This document shows positions 42,862 through 52,320 of a stretch of DNA of 64,000 bases, piece by piece. Source of the DNA: Spirochaetales bacterium (lineage in GTDB: Bacteria; Spirochaetota; Leptospiria; Leptospirales; Leptonemataceae); NCBI GenBank assembly GCA_024233935.1, contig JACKOY010000006.1:128641-192640 (forward strand), read 5' to 3'. How positions within the stretch are numbered: position 1 is the stretch's first letter; each line of letters begins with the position of its first letter. The notes beneath the pieces were generated by a model, which was not told the origin of the DNA, did no database searches, and was given only the letters and a program-made list of their open reading frames with translations. Made by a program: the position numbers and the translations under genes.

Positions 42862-43919
42862 AGCGGGCACTGCGGTTATGCACCCTGCTGTTTGCTCTGG
42901 GGCCGCTTGCCGGTCACTGCCAGTCGGCCCCCGTTGACCGCGCCCGGGAAGTCTCGGACGCCATCACGGCCGGGCTTTCGCTCCTGCACGAAAGTCCCGA
43001 AGAGACCCTGGCGCCCACACGCTGGGATACGGGCGGAACCACCATTTCCAACGAAGCGCGGCTCGATCTCTTCCGGCCGGCCATGGAACAGGCCAACGGC
43101 GGTGTCTACATCGGTGTGGGCAGCGTGCAAAACCTGACCCTGGCGGCCTGGGCGCGAAGCGAGTTTGTCTATTTAATGGATTTTACCCGCATTGTCGTGG
43201 CGAACAACCAAATCCACGTGGCGCTTATTAAAGAGGCTCCGACCATCGAAGAGTACCTGGCTTTATGGTCACCGGCCCGCAACGCCGACGCGCGCGCGAT
43301 ACTTGAGCGCGCCTACGGGCAACGCCCGGACTTTCCGTTCATTCTCAATACCCTGATTCAGGCGCGGCCGTTCTTCAACGCCCACGTGCAGGCCATGACC
43401 GGCGTGAGCCGACAGTATCCGGTTCAGCTTTATTTCCAGGACCCCGAACTCTATGCCCGGGTGCGCGCGCTGGCCCTCGGCGATCGCATCCGGCCCATCA
43501 AAGGCAACCTGCTGGGCGATACGACTCTGATCGGCATTGGCAATGCAGTGCGCCAGGCCGGAGCGGTGGTGCGCGTTCTGTATCTTTCGAATGCGGAAGA
43601 GTACAACGACTTTCGCCCGTACCCGGCGCAGTTCCAGGCAAACGTACGCGGTCTGCCGGTCGATCAACAGAGCGTGGTCTTGCGCACCATGTCGATTTTC
43701 GAATGGACCCACCCATGGGCGCCCGGTTCGGAGTTGCTCATGGACAAAGGCTTTCACTATGGCGCCCAACCCCTCGGTGCGTTCCAGAATGCTCTGGCGG
43801 GCCCGCCCACGTACGTGTACGAGCTTTTCCGTGACTGCGGCCAGACTGACGGTGTGACCGGTTACACCTGGATTCGAGCCTGCGCGGCCCCGGTTGCCGA
43901 AAACCATTCCAATCCGTAA
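42858..43919 (+). CDS. Conserved exported protein with VYIGVGSxQN motif
   Basis: 353 residues, ATG overlapping the permease stop. Signal peptide MKRALRLCTLLFALGPLAGHC may make it a lipoprotein (Cys21). The main domain begins GGVYIGVGSVQNLTLAAWARSEFVYLMDF, which I associate with a conserved family of unknown function in leptospires and myxobacteria that keeps this G-x-G-x2-QN-x-Y/L core and a DF/DYD step, similar to a nucleotide-binding loop. IKGNLLGDTTLIGIGNAVRQAG and VLYLSNAEEYNDF continue a Rossmann-like pattern. Its activity is unknown; an S-adenosylmethionine-binding fold is possible. Confidence 0.72.
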   Translation: MKRALRLCTLLFALGPLAGHCQSAPVDRAREVSDAITAGLSLLHESPEETLAPTRWDTGGTTISNEARLDLFRPAMEQANGGVYIGVGSVQNLTLAAWARSEFVYLMDFTRIVVANNQIHVALIKEAPTIEEYLALWSPARNADARAILERAYGQRPDFPFILNTLIQARPFFNAHVQAMTGVSRQYPVQLYFQDPELYARVRALALGDRIRPIKGNLLGDTTLIGIGNAVRQAGAVVRVLYLSNAEEYNDFRPYPAQFQANVRGLPVDQQSVVLRTMSIFEWTHPWAPGSELLMDKGFHYGAQPLGAFQNALAGPPTYVYELFRDCGQTDGVTGYTWIRACAAPVAENHSNP

Positions 43920-44104
43920 TCGGGATGGCTCTTCCGCTTCACTGATGCAAACCGGGTCAACGGCGGCCACGTTTCGGCCAGCGAGCCAGGACTCTTGCCC
44001 GTAAAAAAGTAGTTCGCAGGCAGGTCACACCCGGTTGCAGTGTTCCCATGCGCTCCGAGTTTTCGAAAGCAACCCATGGAGAACGGCAGGCGAACTCGGT
44101 CCGA

Positions 44105-45007
44105 ATGACAGGGCCAGATCGCGTCCCCCAACCGGCCACAAGACGGCCATGGACCGCCGGGGCCGTCGCGCTTCTCATTCTGGCGGCGCTTTCCTGTGGC
44201 ACAAACGAAGGGCAGGCCCAGGTGCGGGAGATCCCGGTCGCATCTCAGGCCAGCGAGCAAGAAATCACGTTGCCCTCGGCCCTGCCGTCCGGCAGCCGCC
44301 AGGTTCCCGTCACGCTGTACATTCCGGCCGGAGAGATTCGGGGCGACGTTTTGGTGTTGCCTGGCTGGGACCACAGCCGCCGGCGTTTTCTGGACGGAAC
44401 CCCGCTCAAAGCAAAGGCCGATCAGTACGGCCTGCGCCTTATCTGCCCGGAAATGGGCCGCACGTTATATGAGAGTGAGTACTTTCCCGAAACACGTCTG
44501 CGCTGGACCGAAACACCGGGCCTGAAATGGATCGTGGAGATCCTGATTCCGAAAATGCAGGAACGCGGCTACCTTCTGGAAAACCAGAACAACTACCTGC
44601 TCGGGCTCTCGACCGGGGCCCGGGGCGTGGCTTTGATCGCCTTGACTTCGCCGGCCTTGTTCCAGGCTGCCGCGGCCTTTTCGGGCGACTACGACCAGAC
44701 CAAAATGCCCGGCGAACAGATCAACGTGGCCGTGTATGGGCCTTATGCCCAATTCCCCGAACGATGGCGTCGCGTCGACAATCCGCAGACGCTGATCCCG
44801 CTCTGGCGTACGCCGATCTTTCTGGCCCATGGCCACAGTGACGGCGTGGTTCCCGTATCCCAGACAACTGGCTTCTACGAGGCTTTGCGAGAAGCCCATC
44901 CCGATCTGGATCTCAAACTGGAAACGCCGCATGCCGGACACGACTATGTGTTCTGGGGCAATATGTTGGAGCCGGCCTTTGCCTTTCTGGCCTCCCACCG
45001 GCAATGA
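44105..45007 (+). CDS. Exported alpha/beta hydrolase (esterase)
   Basis: 300 residues from ATG 44105, with a lipoprotein-like signal (AGAVALLILAALSC). The catalytic triad is visible: nucleophile GLSTGARG (Ser about 174 from this start), acid in AHGHSDGVVPVSQ and base in PHAGHDYVFWGN. DVLVLPGWDHSRRRFLDGTPL carries the oxyanion side. The layout matches dienelactone hydrolase, esterase D or PHB-depolymerase-like secreted esterases. The 57-nt upstream extension to ATG 44048 lacks a signal-like character. Substrate unknown. Confidence 0.82.
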   Translation: MTGPDRVPQPATRRPWTAGAVALLILAALSCGTNEGQAQVREIPVASQASEQEITLPSALPSGSRQVPVTLYIPAGEIRGDVLVLPGWDHSRRRFLDGTPLKAKADQYGLRLICPEMGRTLYESEYFPETRLRWTETPGLKWIVEILIPKMQERGYLLENQNNYLLGLSTGARGVALIALTSPALFQAAAAFSGDYDQTKMPGEQINVAVYGPYAQFPERWRRVDNPQTLIPLWRTPIFLAHGHSDGVVPVSQTTGFYEALREAHPDLDLKLETPHAGHDYVFWGNMLEPAFAFLASHRQ

Positions 45008-45115
45008 CCGCCGTCATTTGTAAATTGACAGCACCATTCGGGGGCGCGGAATCAACGCGATCGATTCGCAAACCGGAGAAGGCGAACCTTGCAAGAATTC
45101 AGTCGTCCAAAAGAA

Positions 45116-47218
45116 ATGCGTCGCAAGCACGTAACGGGAACATCGTCGCGCCGGACCGTGCTTGCACGGGCCGCGGCCCTGAGTTTGCTTCTGACCCCCA
45201 CTCTGTTTGCCGAGCCAGATCAACCGGTCGAGATAACGGCCGCCATCGAAGCCGTCCAGGTCTACACGGATCGGGCGCTGATAACGCGCAGCGCCCGGAT
45301 TGATCTGGGAGCGGGAATCTCTCGTTACCGTCTGGTGGAAATCACCGATCGCATGGACGACTCCACGGTCGGCGTAAACATCACGCACCCGGGAGCCCGG
45401 ATCGAAGAAGTGCGCGTTGGGCGCCACTTTCGCGAACGATTCCTGAGCGAAGAAGCGCGCCAGGCCGAAGCCTTCCTGCGCGAAGCCGAAAGCAAGCTCC
45501 GCACGCTGACCGATCGCTACAACACGCTCAAACAACAGGAGCGCCAGCTTTCCGGAATCACCGTGGGAACTGTGCCGGAAGACCCGGAAGATCCCGCCTT
45601 CCGCACTCCGATCAACGTGGATCGCTGGCTCAGTACGCTTTCCTTTGTTGAGTCTTCGCTATCGGATAATCAAACAGCGCTATCGGCCCTGTTGGTACAG
45701 ATCGATTCGGCCCGCGAAGAGCTGCTTGTCGCCATCACCATGGCCGAACGCTACAACGACGCCCATGCAACGGCCAGCCGCGAAATCATTATCACGGTTT
45801 CCTGCAACGCGCCCTGCCGGCCCGGGCCGGCCCCCATTGAGATTCAATACCAAACCGGCGGCGCTGCCTGGTTTCCGGTCTACACGGCCCGCGTCAATTC
45901 CACCGGCAGCAACGCCAGTATGCGTCTGTCGGCCTATGCTCTGGTCGGCAATCAGACCGGCGAAGACTGGCAAAATGTGACCCTGCGTTTCTCCGCCGCC
46001 GATCCGGTCGAAAGTGCGCCGCTCGCCAGGCTACCCGAATGGCGCATTCGCCAGCGCGTCGTGGCCCGCGAAGACGACCAACGCGATGTTGGGAGTGGCG
46101 CCCGAAGAACACAGCCTTCCTCCGTAGCCGACGATATGATCAGCGACGCCCGTGTGCTCAGTGATACCGAGGAAGAATACGCTCCGGAAGAACCTTCGCC
46201 GGCCGCGGAGCCCGGCGGTTCCAGCCAGAACCTGCTACTCGACCGCGTGCAGGAGCAAAGGGCCCGGTCCAACGAGTACTACGTCCAGAATGCCCAGACC
46301 GTACGCGAAGAACAGGCCAACCAGCGCAATCGCATCGCCACCGAATCTCTGAACAACCTGCAGGGAGTGATTCGCAATCGGGACGCCGCTCTGGCGCGCA
46401 ACGATTTCGCAACTGCCCTGAGCCTCAGCGATCAGATCCTGCAGCGCATTCACGCCCTGGACCCCCGCTTTCAAGACAACTTCCGGCGCGAGATCAACGA
46501 ATCTATGGAAACCAGGCGCCAGGCCCTGAACATGCTGGAACTTTCCCGCCTGGTGCGCATGGTCAGACCGCCACGCGAAAGCGCCCGCGGCTTTGATGTT
46601 TCGTACGCTTCGGCCACCCGGGACTCGGCCGCATCAGAACCCGGCTTTACGCGAGTTCTGCTTTTCGAACAGGAATTGCCTTTAAGCCTGCATTACGAAG
46701 CCACCGCCGAAGCCAATCCGCTGGCATTTCTGGCAGCCGAAAGCAGCGCCCCCGATCGTGTGCTTCTGTCCGGACCGGTTTCGGTCTTCCACAATCGCGA
46801 CTACGTGGGCGAGTCCCTGATTCAGACAGTACCGACCGACGGTAGTTTCCCGGTGCGTCTGGGCGCAAGCGACGACATCCGGGTGGTGCGGCGCGCAGAT
46901 CAGCACAGCGACGAATCGGGCCTGTTCCGACGCAGCCATGTCATTGACCATGAGATCACGCTCACGCTGGTGAATCAAAAGCCCAGGCCCATTACGATCG
47001 ATCTATTTGAGCGAGTGCCGGTTTCAACGGATGAACGTGTGACGGTCAGCGATGTGAATTTCAGCGAAACGCCGGCCGAACGGAAAGAAGAGCACGGTCT
47101 GTACCGGTTCCGTCTGCAACTGGCCCCCGGTCAGGAACGGCGCATTACGATTCGTTATCGAATCAGTCACGGCCAGGACGTTCTGCCGCAATTCTCCGAA
47201 GGCGGACCGCAATGGTAA
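45116..47218 (+). CDS. MuiA/DUF4139-family protein 1
   Basis: 700 residues from ATG 45116. Signal peptide around residues 12-33 (VLARAAALSLLLTPTLFA). An N-terminal DUF4140 domain (EAVQVYTDRALITRSARIDLGAG) is followed by a coiled coil (SEEARQAEAFLREAESKLRTL) and the DUF4139 beta-rich domain (YQTGGAAWFPVYTARV, GNQTGEDWQNVTLRFSAADP and, at the end, FLFERVPVSTDERVTVSDVN-type). An acidic insert and helical region (about 320-480) is specific to this paralogue. Family members include the mucoidy inhibitor A homologue; the molecular role is unknown. The next gene is a paralogue and overlaps by 7 nt. Confidence 0.88.
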   Translation: MRRKHVTGTSSRRTVLARAAALSLLLTPTLFAEPDQPVEITAAIEAVQVYTDRALITRSARIDLGAGISRYRLVEITDRMDDSTVGVNITHPGARIEEVRVGRHFRERFLSEEARQAEAFLREAESKLRTLTDRYNTLKQQERQLSGITVGTVPEDPEDPAFRTPINVDRWLSTLSFVESSLSDNQTALSALLVQIDSAREELLVAITMAERYNDAHATASREIIITVSCNAPCRPGPAPIEIQYQTGGAAWFPVYTARVNSTGSNASMRLSAYALVGNQTGEDWQNVTLRFSAADPVESAPLARLPEWRIRQRVVAREDDQRDVGSGARRTQPSSVADDMISDARVLSDTEEEYAPEEPSPAAEPGGSSQNLLLDRVQEQRARSNEYYVQNAQTVREEQANQRNRIATESLNNLQGVIRNRDAALARNDFATALSLSDQILQRIHALDPRFQDNFRREINESMETRRQALNMLELSRLVRMVRPPRESARGFDVSYASATRDSAASEPGFTRVLLFEQELPLSLHYEATAEANPLAFLAAESSAPDRVLLSGPVSVFHNRDYVGESLIQTVPTDGSFPVRLGASDDIRVVRRADQHSDESGLFRRSHVIDHEITLTLVNQKPRPITIDLFERVPVSTDERVTVSDVNFSETPAERKEEHGLYRFRLQLAPGQERRITIRYRISHGQDVLPQFSEGGPQW

Positions 47219-48873
47219 AAACTCTGTACGCACCTCGATCGACCGCGCTCGCGACCGCATTTGGTCTGGTCCTTGCTTTTCAGGACGCCGGGCATGCCCA
47301 GAGCGCCCCCGAGACGCCCCGCTTTCTGGCCCCCATCCGCGAAGCGCTTGTTTACCCGGACCGCGCCCTGGTCACCCGCATCACGACCGTGCGTTTGCCG
47401 GTTGGTCGGCACATCCTTACGTTTGCCGGTGCGCCGGCTTCCCTGGACGGCGATAGTCTGCGCGCAAGCAGCGGCAACGATGCCCTGTCGGTCGCCGGTG
47501 TGCGCCGTCGCATTGAACGGCGTGTAGCCAGTGATAACGACCAGGTGCGGGGCCTTCAGGAGCAGGTCCGCACGCTGGAACATCGTCGCGACGGCGAAAA
47601 AGCCCGCGCCGCGCGTGGCCGGGTAGAGCTGGCCAACATCGATCGTTACAGCAACTTTTTGAGCGCCATGATATCACGCCAGGCGCCGGCCGCCGGCGAA
47701 GATCCGTCCCGCTGGCAGGCTGCCTATCGATCGCTCTCGGAGCGGCGGGTACGCACCCAGGCCGAAGTGCAGCACGCCGAAGAATCCCAGCGGCGCATCG
47801 AAGATGAGATCGAAATTCTGAAGGGCTCTCTGGATCGCATCATATCGGCGGCCAACCAGTCGTACTCTGTGATTGAGGTGACCGTCAACAGCCTCGCGAA
47901 CGCCGACTCCGAACTGCGGGTTTCTTACGTGGTTCCCAACGCGTCCTGGTCGGTAGCCTACAACGCCGAACTCAAATCCGATGGCCGTCTGGGTCTTGAG
48001 TACATGGGCGTCGTGCGCCAGGAAACCGGTGAAGACTGGACCGACGTCGAACTTTCGCTTTCCACGGCCGTGCCCTCGCGGGGCGCGGAGCGACCGGCCC
48101 TGCGCAGCCTGCGGGTGAGCGCGCGAGAATCGGCGACCCAGACGCGATTCGAAGTGGTCGAGGCCGAACGGGGGGAAGGCGCCGCCGAAACAAACGTTAC
48201 AAACACGGCCCAGCAGACCGGCGGCGCCACCGAATTGGAGCGCTCCGGAGAATCGGTAATCTTTCGCGTGCCCCGGCGGGTGAGCATCGCATCCAGCGCC
48301 GACAGCAGTCGTGTTCCCATCGCGCGCTTCGACGAAGAACCGCGCGAAGTATACCTGCATCTGGCCGGCGCCATGCAACGCACGCCGGCTCTGGCAGTAC
48401 GTGCGCGCAACTCACGTAGCTTTCCGCTGCTGGCCGGGCCGGCCGACGCCTTTCGCAATTCTGGTTTCGTGGGACGAACATCCATGCCTTACGCTTCGGC
48501 CGGTGCGGAGTTCGTGGTAGGACTCGGCGCCGATCTCTCGGTTCGAAACGAACGTACTGTCACAAATCGCCGCGAATCCGCCGGCACCCTCAGCTCGGAC
48601 AACTATTTCTACACGCGCATTGAATACCAGTTGCGCAACACCGGCGACCGAAGTCAGAAGATCGAGCTCTTCGATCGTATACCCGTTTCCGATGTGGCTT
48701 CTGTCCAGGTGGAGCGCCTGAACGACACCACGGCCGGCGCCGAAGAAGTCGTGGCCAATTCCGGGATATTGCGCTGGAAATTGGAACTGCGACCGGGCGA
48801 ACGGCGCACCGTCATTCTACACTATCGTGTGCGGGCGCCGTCCAGTTTTCCTGGAACCATCTACGGTCAGTAG
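47212..48873 (+). CDS. MuiA/DUF4139-family protein 2
   Basis: 553 residues. Signal peptide ending QDAGHAQSAP. DUF4140 part (PIREALVYPDRALVTRITTVRLPVG), coiled coil (DQVRGLQEQVRTLEHRRDGEKARA) and DUF4139 part (VSYVVPNASWSVAYNAELKSDG, VRQETGEDWTDVELSLSTAVPS, NTGDRSQKIELFDRIPVSD). GEDWTDVELSLSTA matches the same strand in its upstream paralogue, so the pair likely arose by duplication. It lacks the long central insert of the first copy. Likely co-translated with it (7-nt overlap). Confidence 0.88.
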   Translation: MVKTLYAPRSTALATAFGLVLAFQDAGHAQSAPETPRFLAPIREALVYPDRALVTRITTVRLPVGRHILTFAGAPASLDGDSLRASSGNDALSVAGVRRRIERRVASDNDQVRGLQEQVRTLEHRRDGEKARAARGRVELANIDRYSNFLSAMISRQAPAAGEDPSRWQAAYRSLSERRVRTQAEVQHAEESQRRIEDEIEILKGSLDRIISAANQSYSVIEVTVNSLANADSELRVSYVVPNASWSVAYNAELKSDGRLGLEYMGVVRQETGEDWTDVELSLSTAVPSRGAERPALRSLRVSARESATQTRFEVVEAERGEGAAETNVTNTAQQTGGATELERSGESVIFRVPRRVSIASSADSSRVPIARFDEEPREVYLHLAGAMQRTPALAVRARNSRSFPLLAGPADAFRNSGFVGRTSMPYASAGAEFVVGLGADLSVRNERTVTNRRESAGTLSSDNYFYTRIEYQLRNTGDRSQKIELFDRIPVSDVASVQVERLNDTTAGAEEVVANSGILRWKLELRPGERRTVILHYRVRAPSSFPGTIYGQ

Positions 48874-49023
48874 CAGATTCGGGAAAACAGGCGTGTTCCG
48901 GGACATCTGTAAAGGGGTAGCCACTTCGGCTCGCTCACAGTTGCGACGCCGCAAGGCCCCGGCGGGATTTTGTTTGCAAAAAACAGACGGTTTCAAACGC
49001 TTTCAGTATATTCTGACCAATCC

Positions 49024-50061
49024 ATGATCATGTCCTTGCGAACAAAGATAGCCGGCCTTCTCCTGGTAATGGCAACGCCACTCTATTCCGGCGCCTGTTT
49101 GGCACGCGATTGCGTCGGCCCGGCCTGCGATACGCTGGGCCTGGCTTTCCTGTATTCCTATTTTGTCGATACTTTTGTCGCCGTGGGCCAGAACGGCGCG
49201 GTTAGAACCTCGTACGATGGCCGCACCTGGACCACGCGCAATCTGGCGGTGCAGTTACAGGCTGCCTCGCACGGCAACGGCCTGCTCTACGCAAGCGGCT
49301 TGACAGACACGGCCTATGTCAGCGCCAACGGACAGAGCTGGACCCAACTGGCTTCTTTGAACACCGGCACTTCCGACACGTACTTTTCGATCGCAAGTCT
49401 TAATGGTATACTCGTGGCCGGCGGCTCTGCGGGTTCCGGCCAGGTTCGACGTTCGTCCGATGGCGGGCAAAGCTGGACAAATCTCACCAATAGCCCCGCG
49501 AGTTCCGAGGTCGGAGATCTGGAAGTCGGCGACGGGGTGCTGCGGGGTGTGACCGGTGGCGGGCATTTCTTGCAGTTCAACAGCGACGCAAGCTCTTACA
49601 GCTTCCTGACCCCGACCGGCGCTACCGCACTTACGGCGCTGGCCTACGAAAGCGGTGTCTGGGTCGTATGCGGTCCGGGCGGCTACGTGGCCCGCACAGC
49701 AGACGACGGCGCGACCTGGAGCAATCAGATACTCAATGCGACCCACGCGCTGGAGGGGGTGGCCTACGGAAACGGCCGCTTCGTAGTCGCGGGGCACGAT
49801 GGAACCAATACCCAGGTCTGGACTTCTACCGACGGCGGTTTTACGTTTGCGCAGTCGAGCCCGCCTTTCGGGCGTACCCGGGGCATCGCTTATGGGGGCG
49901 GCGTGTTTGTGATCGCGGGCAATGGTGGCCTCCTTGCTTACAGCGCGACGCCCGAAGTTTCCGGATCCTGGGTCGACGTTTCGACCGGCTCGGACCACAG
50001 TTTCGATATCGTGGCCGCCCTGCAAAGTGAACTTCAGGGCATTGTGCGCACGGCTCCCTGA
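49024..50061 (+). CDS. Exported BNR-like beta-propeller protein
   Basis: 345 residues from ATG 49024; the signal region MIMSLRTKIAGLLLVMATPLYSGAC may end at a lipobox Cys. The body is built from repeats of about 40 residues with aspartate-box-like motifs: SYDGRTWT, SANGQSWTQL, SSDGGQSWT, TADDGATWSNQ and STDGGFTF, each between short strands (FVAVGQNGAVR, LYASGLTDTAYV). This is a six- or seven-bladed propeller like sialidase/BNR or photosynthesis-stability-factor-like proteins; no catalytic residues of a sialidase are evident. Probably a surface or periplasmic binding protein. Confidence 0.8.
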   Translation: MIMSLRTKIAGLLLVMATPLYSGACLARDCVGPACDTLGLAFLYSYFVDTFVAVGQNGAVRTSYDGRTWTTRNLAVQLQAASHGNGLLYASGLTDTAYVSANGQSWTQLASLNTGTSDTYFSIASLNGILVAGGSAGSGQVRRSSDGGQSWTNLTNSPASSEVGDLEVGDGVLRGVTGGGHFLQFNSDASSYSFLTPTGATALTALAYESGVWVVCGPGGYVARTADDGATWSNQILNATHALEGVAYGNGRFVVAGHDGTNTQVWTSTDGGFTFAQSSPPFGRTRGIAYGGGVFVIAGNGGLLAYSATPEVSGSWVDVSTGSDHSFDIVAALQSELQGIVRTAP

Positions 50062-50194
50062 AAAACAACATCGCAGCTCACCGGGAAAGCCAGCCAGCCG
50101 CCTTGCCTGAAAGAGACGAAGGAAACGCAACCCCTGGTTGTGGCATCCCGCAAAATGCTCGACGCGACCCGGCATTGGGCCATGGTTTCGGCCC

Positions 50195-52030
50195 ATGAGT
50201 GAGCCGGACCGCGAAACAGCGCTTCCCTACATTGCCACGGGTCACCGGCCGCATCTTTTTGAGATCGCCTTTGAGGTCTGCCGCCAGGTAGGCGGCATTT
50301 ACACGGTCATCAAGACCAAGATTCCGCACATGCGGGAGCGTTATGAAGATGACTACACTTTGATTGGTCCGTACCATGCGGAGACGGCCGCGCTGGAATT
50401 CGAAACCGGCGCCATCGACCTGCCTTTCCTGAAAAATATCGAGGCCCGGGTGCCGGGACTGCGGTTCGGTCGCTGGCTTGTGCCGGGCAAGCCGCGCGTG
50501 ATTCTGGTGAATCTGGAGGCGTATCGTCCGCGCATAGCCGACTTTCGCTATCTGCTCTGGAAGGACCATGGCATTGACACGGCCGACTACCCGGAGTCGG
50601 ACCTCGACGACGTGATCCTGTTTGGTTTTGCGGTGAGCGAATTTTTCGAGGCCCTGTATGCTGGAAAGACCCGACCGGCCAGCATGATCGCACAGTTTCA
50701 CGAATGGCAGGCCGGCGTGCCCATTCTGCGTTCCCAATTTCGCGATCTGCCGCTGCCGACAGTTTTTACGACCCACGCCACGATTCTCGGGCGGTATCTG
50801 GCCGGCGACCAGGCTAACTTTCATGAGAGTCTGGAAACTGTGGATGCGAAAGCGGCTGCGACCCGCTATCACATACTACCCCGATACCTGATTGAGCGCG
50901 CTGCGGCGCAGGGGGCAACGGTGTTTACAGCTGTGAGCGACGTTACGGGCCAGGAAGCCCGGGCCCTGCTCGGGATAGCGCCGGCCCGGGTCCTGCCCAA
51001 CGGCATCCAGCTCACTCGCTTCCAGGCCCTGCATGAGTTTCAGAACCTGCACGTGAAGTTTAAAGAGCGCATCCATGAATTTGTGATGGGCCACTTTTTC
51101 CCTTCCTACACATTTGATCTGGATCGCACGCTGTACTTCTTCATCAGCGGCCGCTACGAGTACCGCAACAAGGGCTTCGACCTCTTTCTGGAAGCGATCC
51201 ATCTTCTGAATCGGCGCCTCAAGAAAGAGCAGGACCCGCCCACGATCGTCTGCTTCGTCATTACGCGCGCCGAAACAAAAAGTGTTAACGTTACCGCCCT
51301 GGAAAATCAGGCCCGCTTCGATGATATCCACAGCATCTGCGAGGAACTGGAGAAGCAGATGGGACATGTGTTGCTTGAGGCCGCCGCTCACGGACGCATC
51401 CCCGAGCTGGAAGAGCTATTGCCCGAAGACGCGGAGGTGCGCCTGCGTCGCACCATTCACGCCTTTCGCAGCAAACTCCTGCCTCGAATCGTCACCCACG
51501 ATCCGGTGCACGATGCGGACGACGCGATTCTCAGTCACATTCGCTACCGGCAACTTTTCAACGCGCCCGAAGACCCGGTCAAAATTGTTTTCCATCCGGA
51601 TTTTCTGACCGCCAACTCGCCCATGCTCAAGCTGGATTACGATCAGTTCGTGCGCGGCTGTCACCTGGGTGTTTTCCCCGGCTATTACGAACCCTGGGGC
51701 TACACGCCCCTCGAATGTATCGCCTCCGGTATTCCGGCGGTCACCTCGGACCTGGCGGGCTTTGGGTCCTACGTGCTCAAGCACATCAGCGATTCCCGGG
51801 GCCGTGGTCTGATGGTCTTGCCGCGCAAGGACCGAACCTTCGAAGAGAGTCTGGCCCTGCTTGCCGACTATCTGGAGGAATTTACCCGACTCAACCGACG
51901 GGACCGGATCGAATTGCGCAATCGCACCGAGCGGCTGGGCGAATCCTTCGATTGGTCACATCTCATTAAACATTACTTCGAAGCCCACGAGCTGGCCCTC
52001 ACGGAGGCTGACCGGCCGGGGCCGGCCTGA
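50195..52030 (+). CDS. GT3-family (eukaryote-type) glycogen synthase
   Basis: 611 residues from ATG 50195. LFEIAFEVCRQVGGIYTVIKTKIPHM is the GT3 nucleotide-sugar start, AQFHEWQAGVP and TTHATILGRYLAG follow, and PGYYEPWGYTPLECIASGIPAVTSDLAGFG is the E-x7-E donor-binding region in the GT3 form. GT3 enzymes such as yeast and animal Gsy use UDP-glucose and are large; most bacteria use the shorter GT5 GlgA. It transfers glucose to a growing alpha-1,4-glucan. The allosteric Arg cluster of fungal/animal GYS was not examined in detail. No other glycogen genes are nearby. Confidence 0.92.
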   Translation: MSEPDRETALPYIATGHRPHLFEIAFEVCRQVGGIYTVIKTKIPHMRERYEDDYTLIGPYHAETAALEFETGAIDLPFLKNIEARVPGLRFGRWLVPGKPRVILVNLEAYRPRIADFRYLLWKDHGIDTADYPESDLDDVILFGFAVSEFFEALYAGKTRPASMIAQFHEWQAGVPILRSQFRDLPLPTVFTTHATILGRYLAGDQANFHESLETVDAKAAATRYHILPRYLIERAAAQGATVFTAVSDVTGQEARALLGIAPARVLPNGIQLTRFQALHEFQNLHVKFKERIHEFVMGHFFPSYTFDLDRTLYFFISGRYEYRNKGFDLFLEAIHLLNRRLKKEQDPPTIVCFVITRAETKSVNVTALENQARFDDIHSICEELEKQMGHVLLEAAAHGRIPELEELLPEDAEVRLRRTIHAFRSKLLPRIVTHDPVHDADDAILSHIRYRQLFNAPEDPVKIVFHPDFLTANSPMLKLDYDQFVRGCHLGVFPGYYEPWGYTPLECIASGIPAVTSDLAGFGSYVLKHISDSRGRGLMVLPRKDRTFEESLALLADYLEEFTRLNRRDRIELRNRTERLGESFDWSHLIKHYFEAHELALTEADRPGPA

Positions 52031-52035
52031 AAGAT

Positions 52036-52317
52036 TCAGGCCATGTACTGTCGAATCGCGGATGGATCGGGCGGAAAAAGATCCACCACGCTGATGCCGG
52101 GATTGTAGAGTGTGGCGTCGAGTTCCACAAGCCGGCAAAAGTCGTATTGGGAGACAACTTCGGCAGTCATCTTTTTTAAGGCGCCGCTACCGATGCCATG
52201 CAGGACGTGGACGCGCTGTTCGCCGGCCAGAAAAGCGTCGTTCAACTCCTGTTCCAGGCGATCGCGGGCGGCCGGCAGGCGCATTTCACGAATGCGAATC
52301 TGCCGGATCGGTTTCAT
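52036..52317 (-). CDS. Smr-domain protein
   Basis: 93 residues with IREMRLPAARDRLEQELNDAFLAGEQRVHVLHGIGSGALKKMTAEVV: the HGxGxGxLK loop is the Smr core (here HGIGSGALK, about residue 40). It is the size of a free-standing Smr domain as found at the end of MutS2. Smr domains nick or bind branched nucleic acids or stalled mRNA. It lies 3 nt after the aminotransferase stop on the same strand and is convergent with the glycogen synthase gene (5-nt gap). Confidence 0.85.
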   Translation of the reverse strand: MKPIRQIRIREMRLPAARDRLEQELNDAFLAGEQRVHVLHGIGSGALKKMTAEVVSQYDFCRLVELDATLYNPGISVVDLFPPDPSAIRQYMA

Positions 52318-52320
52318 GAC

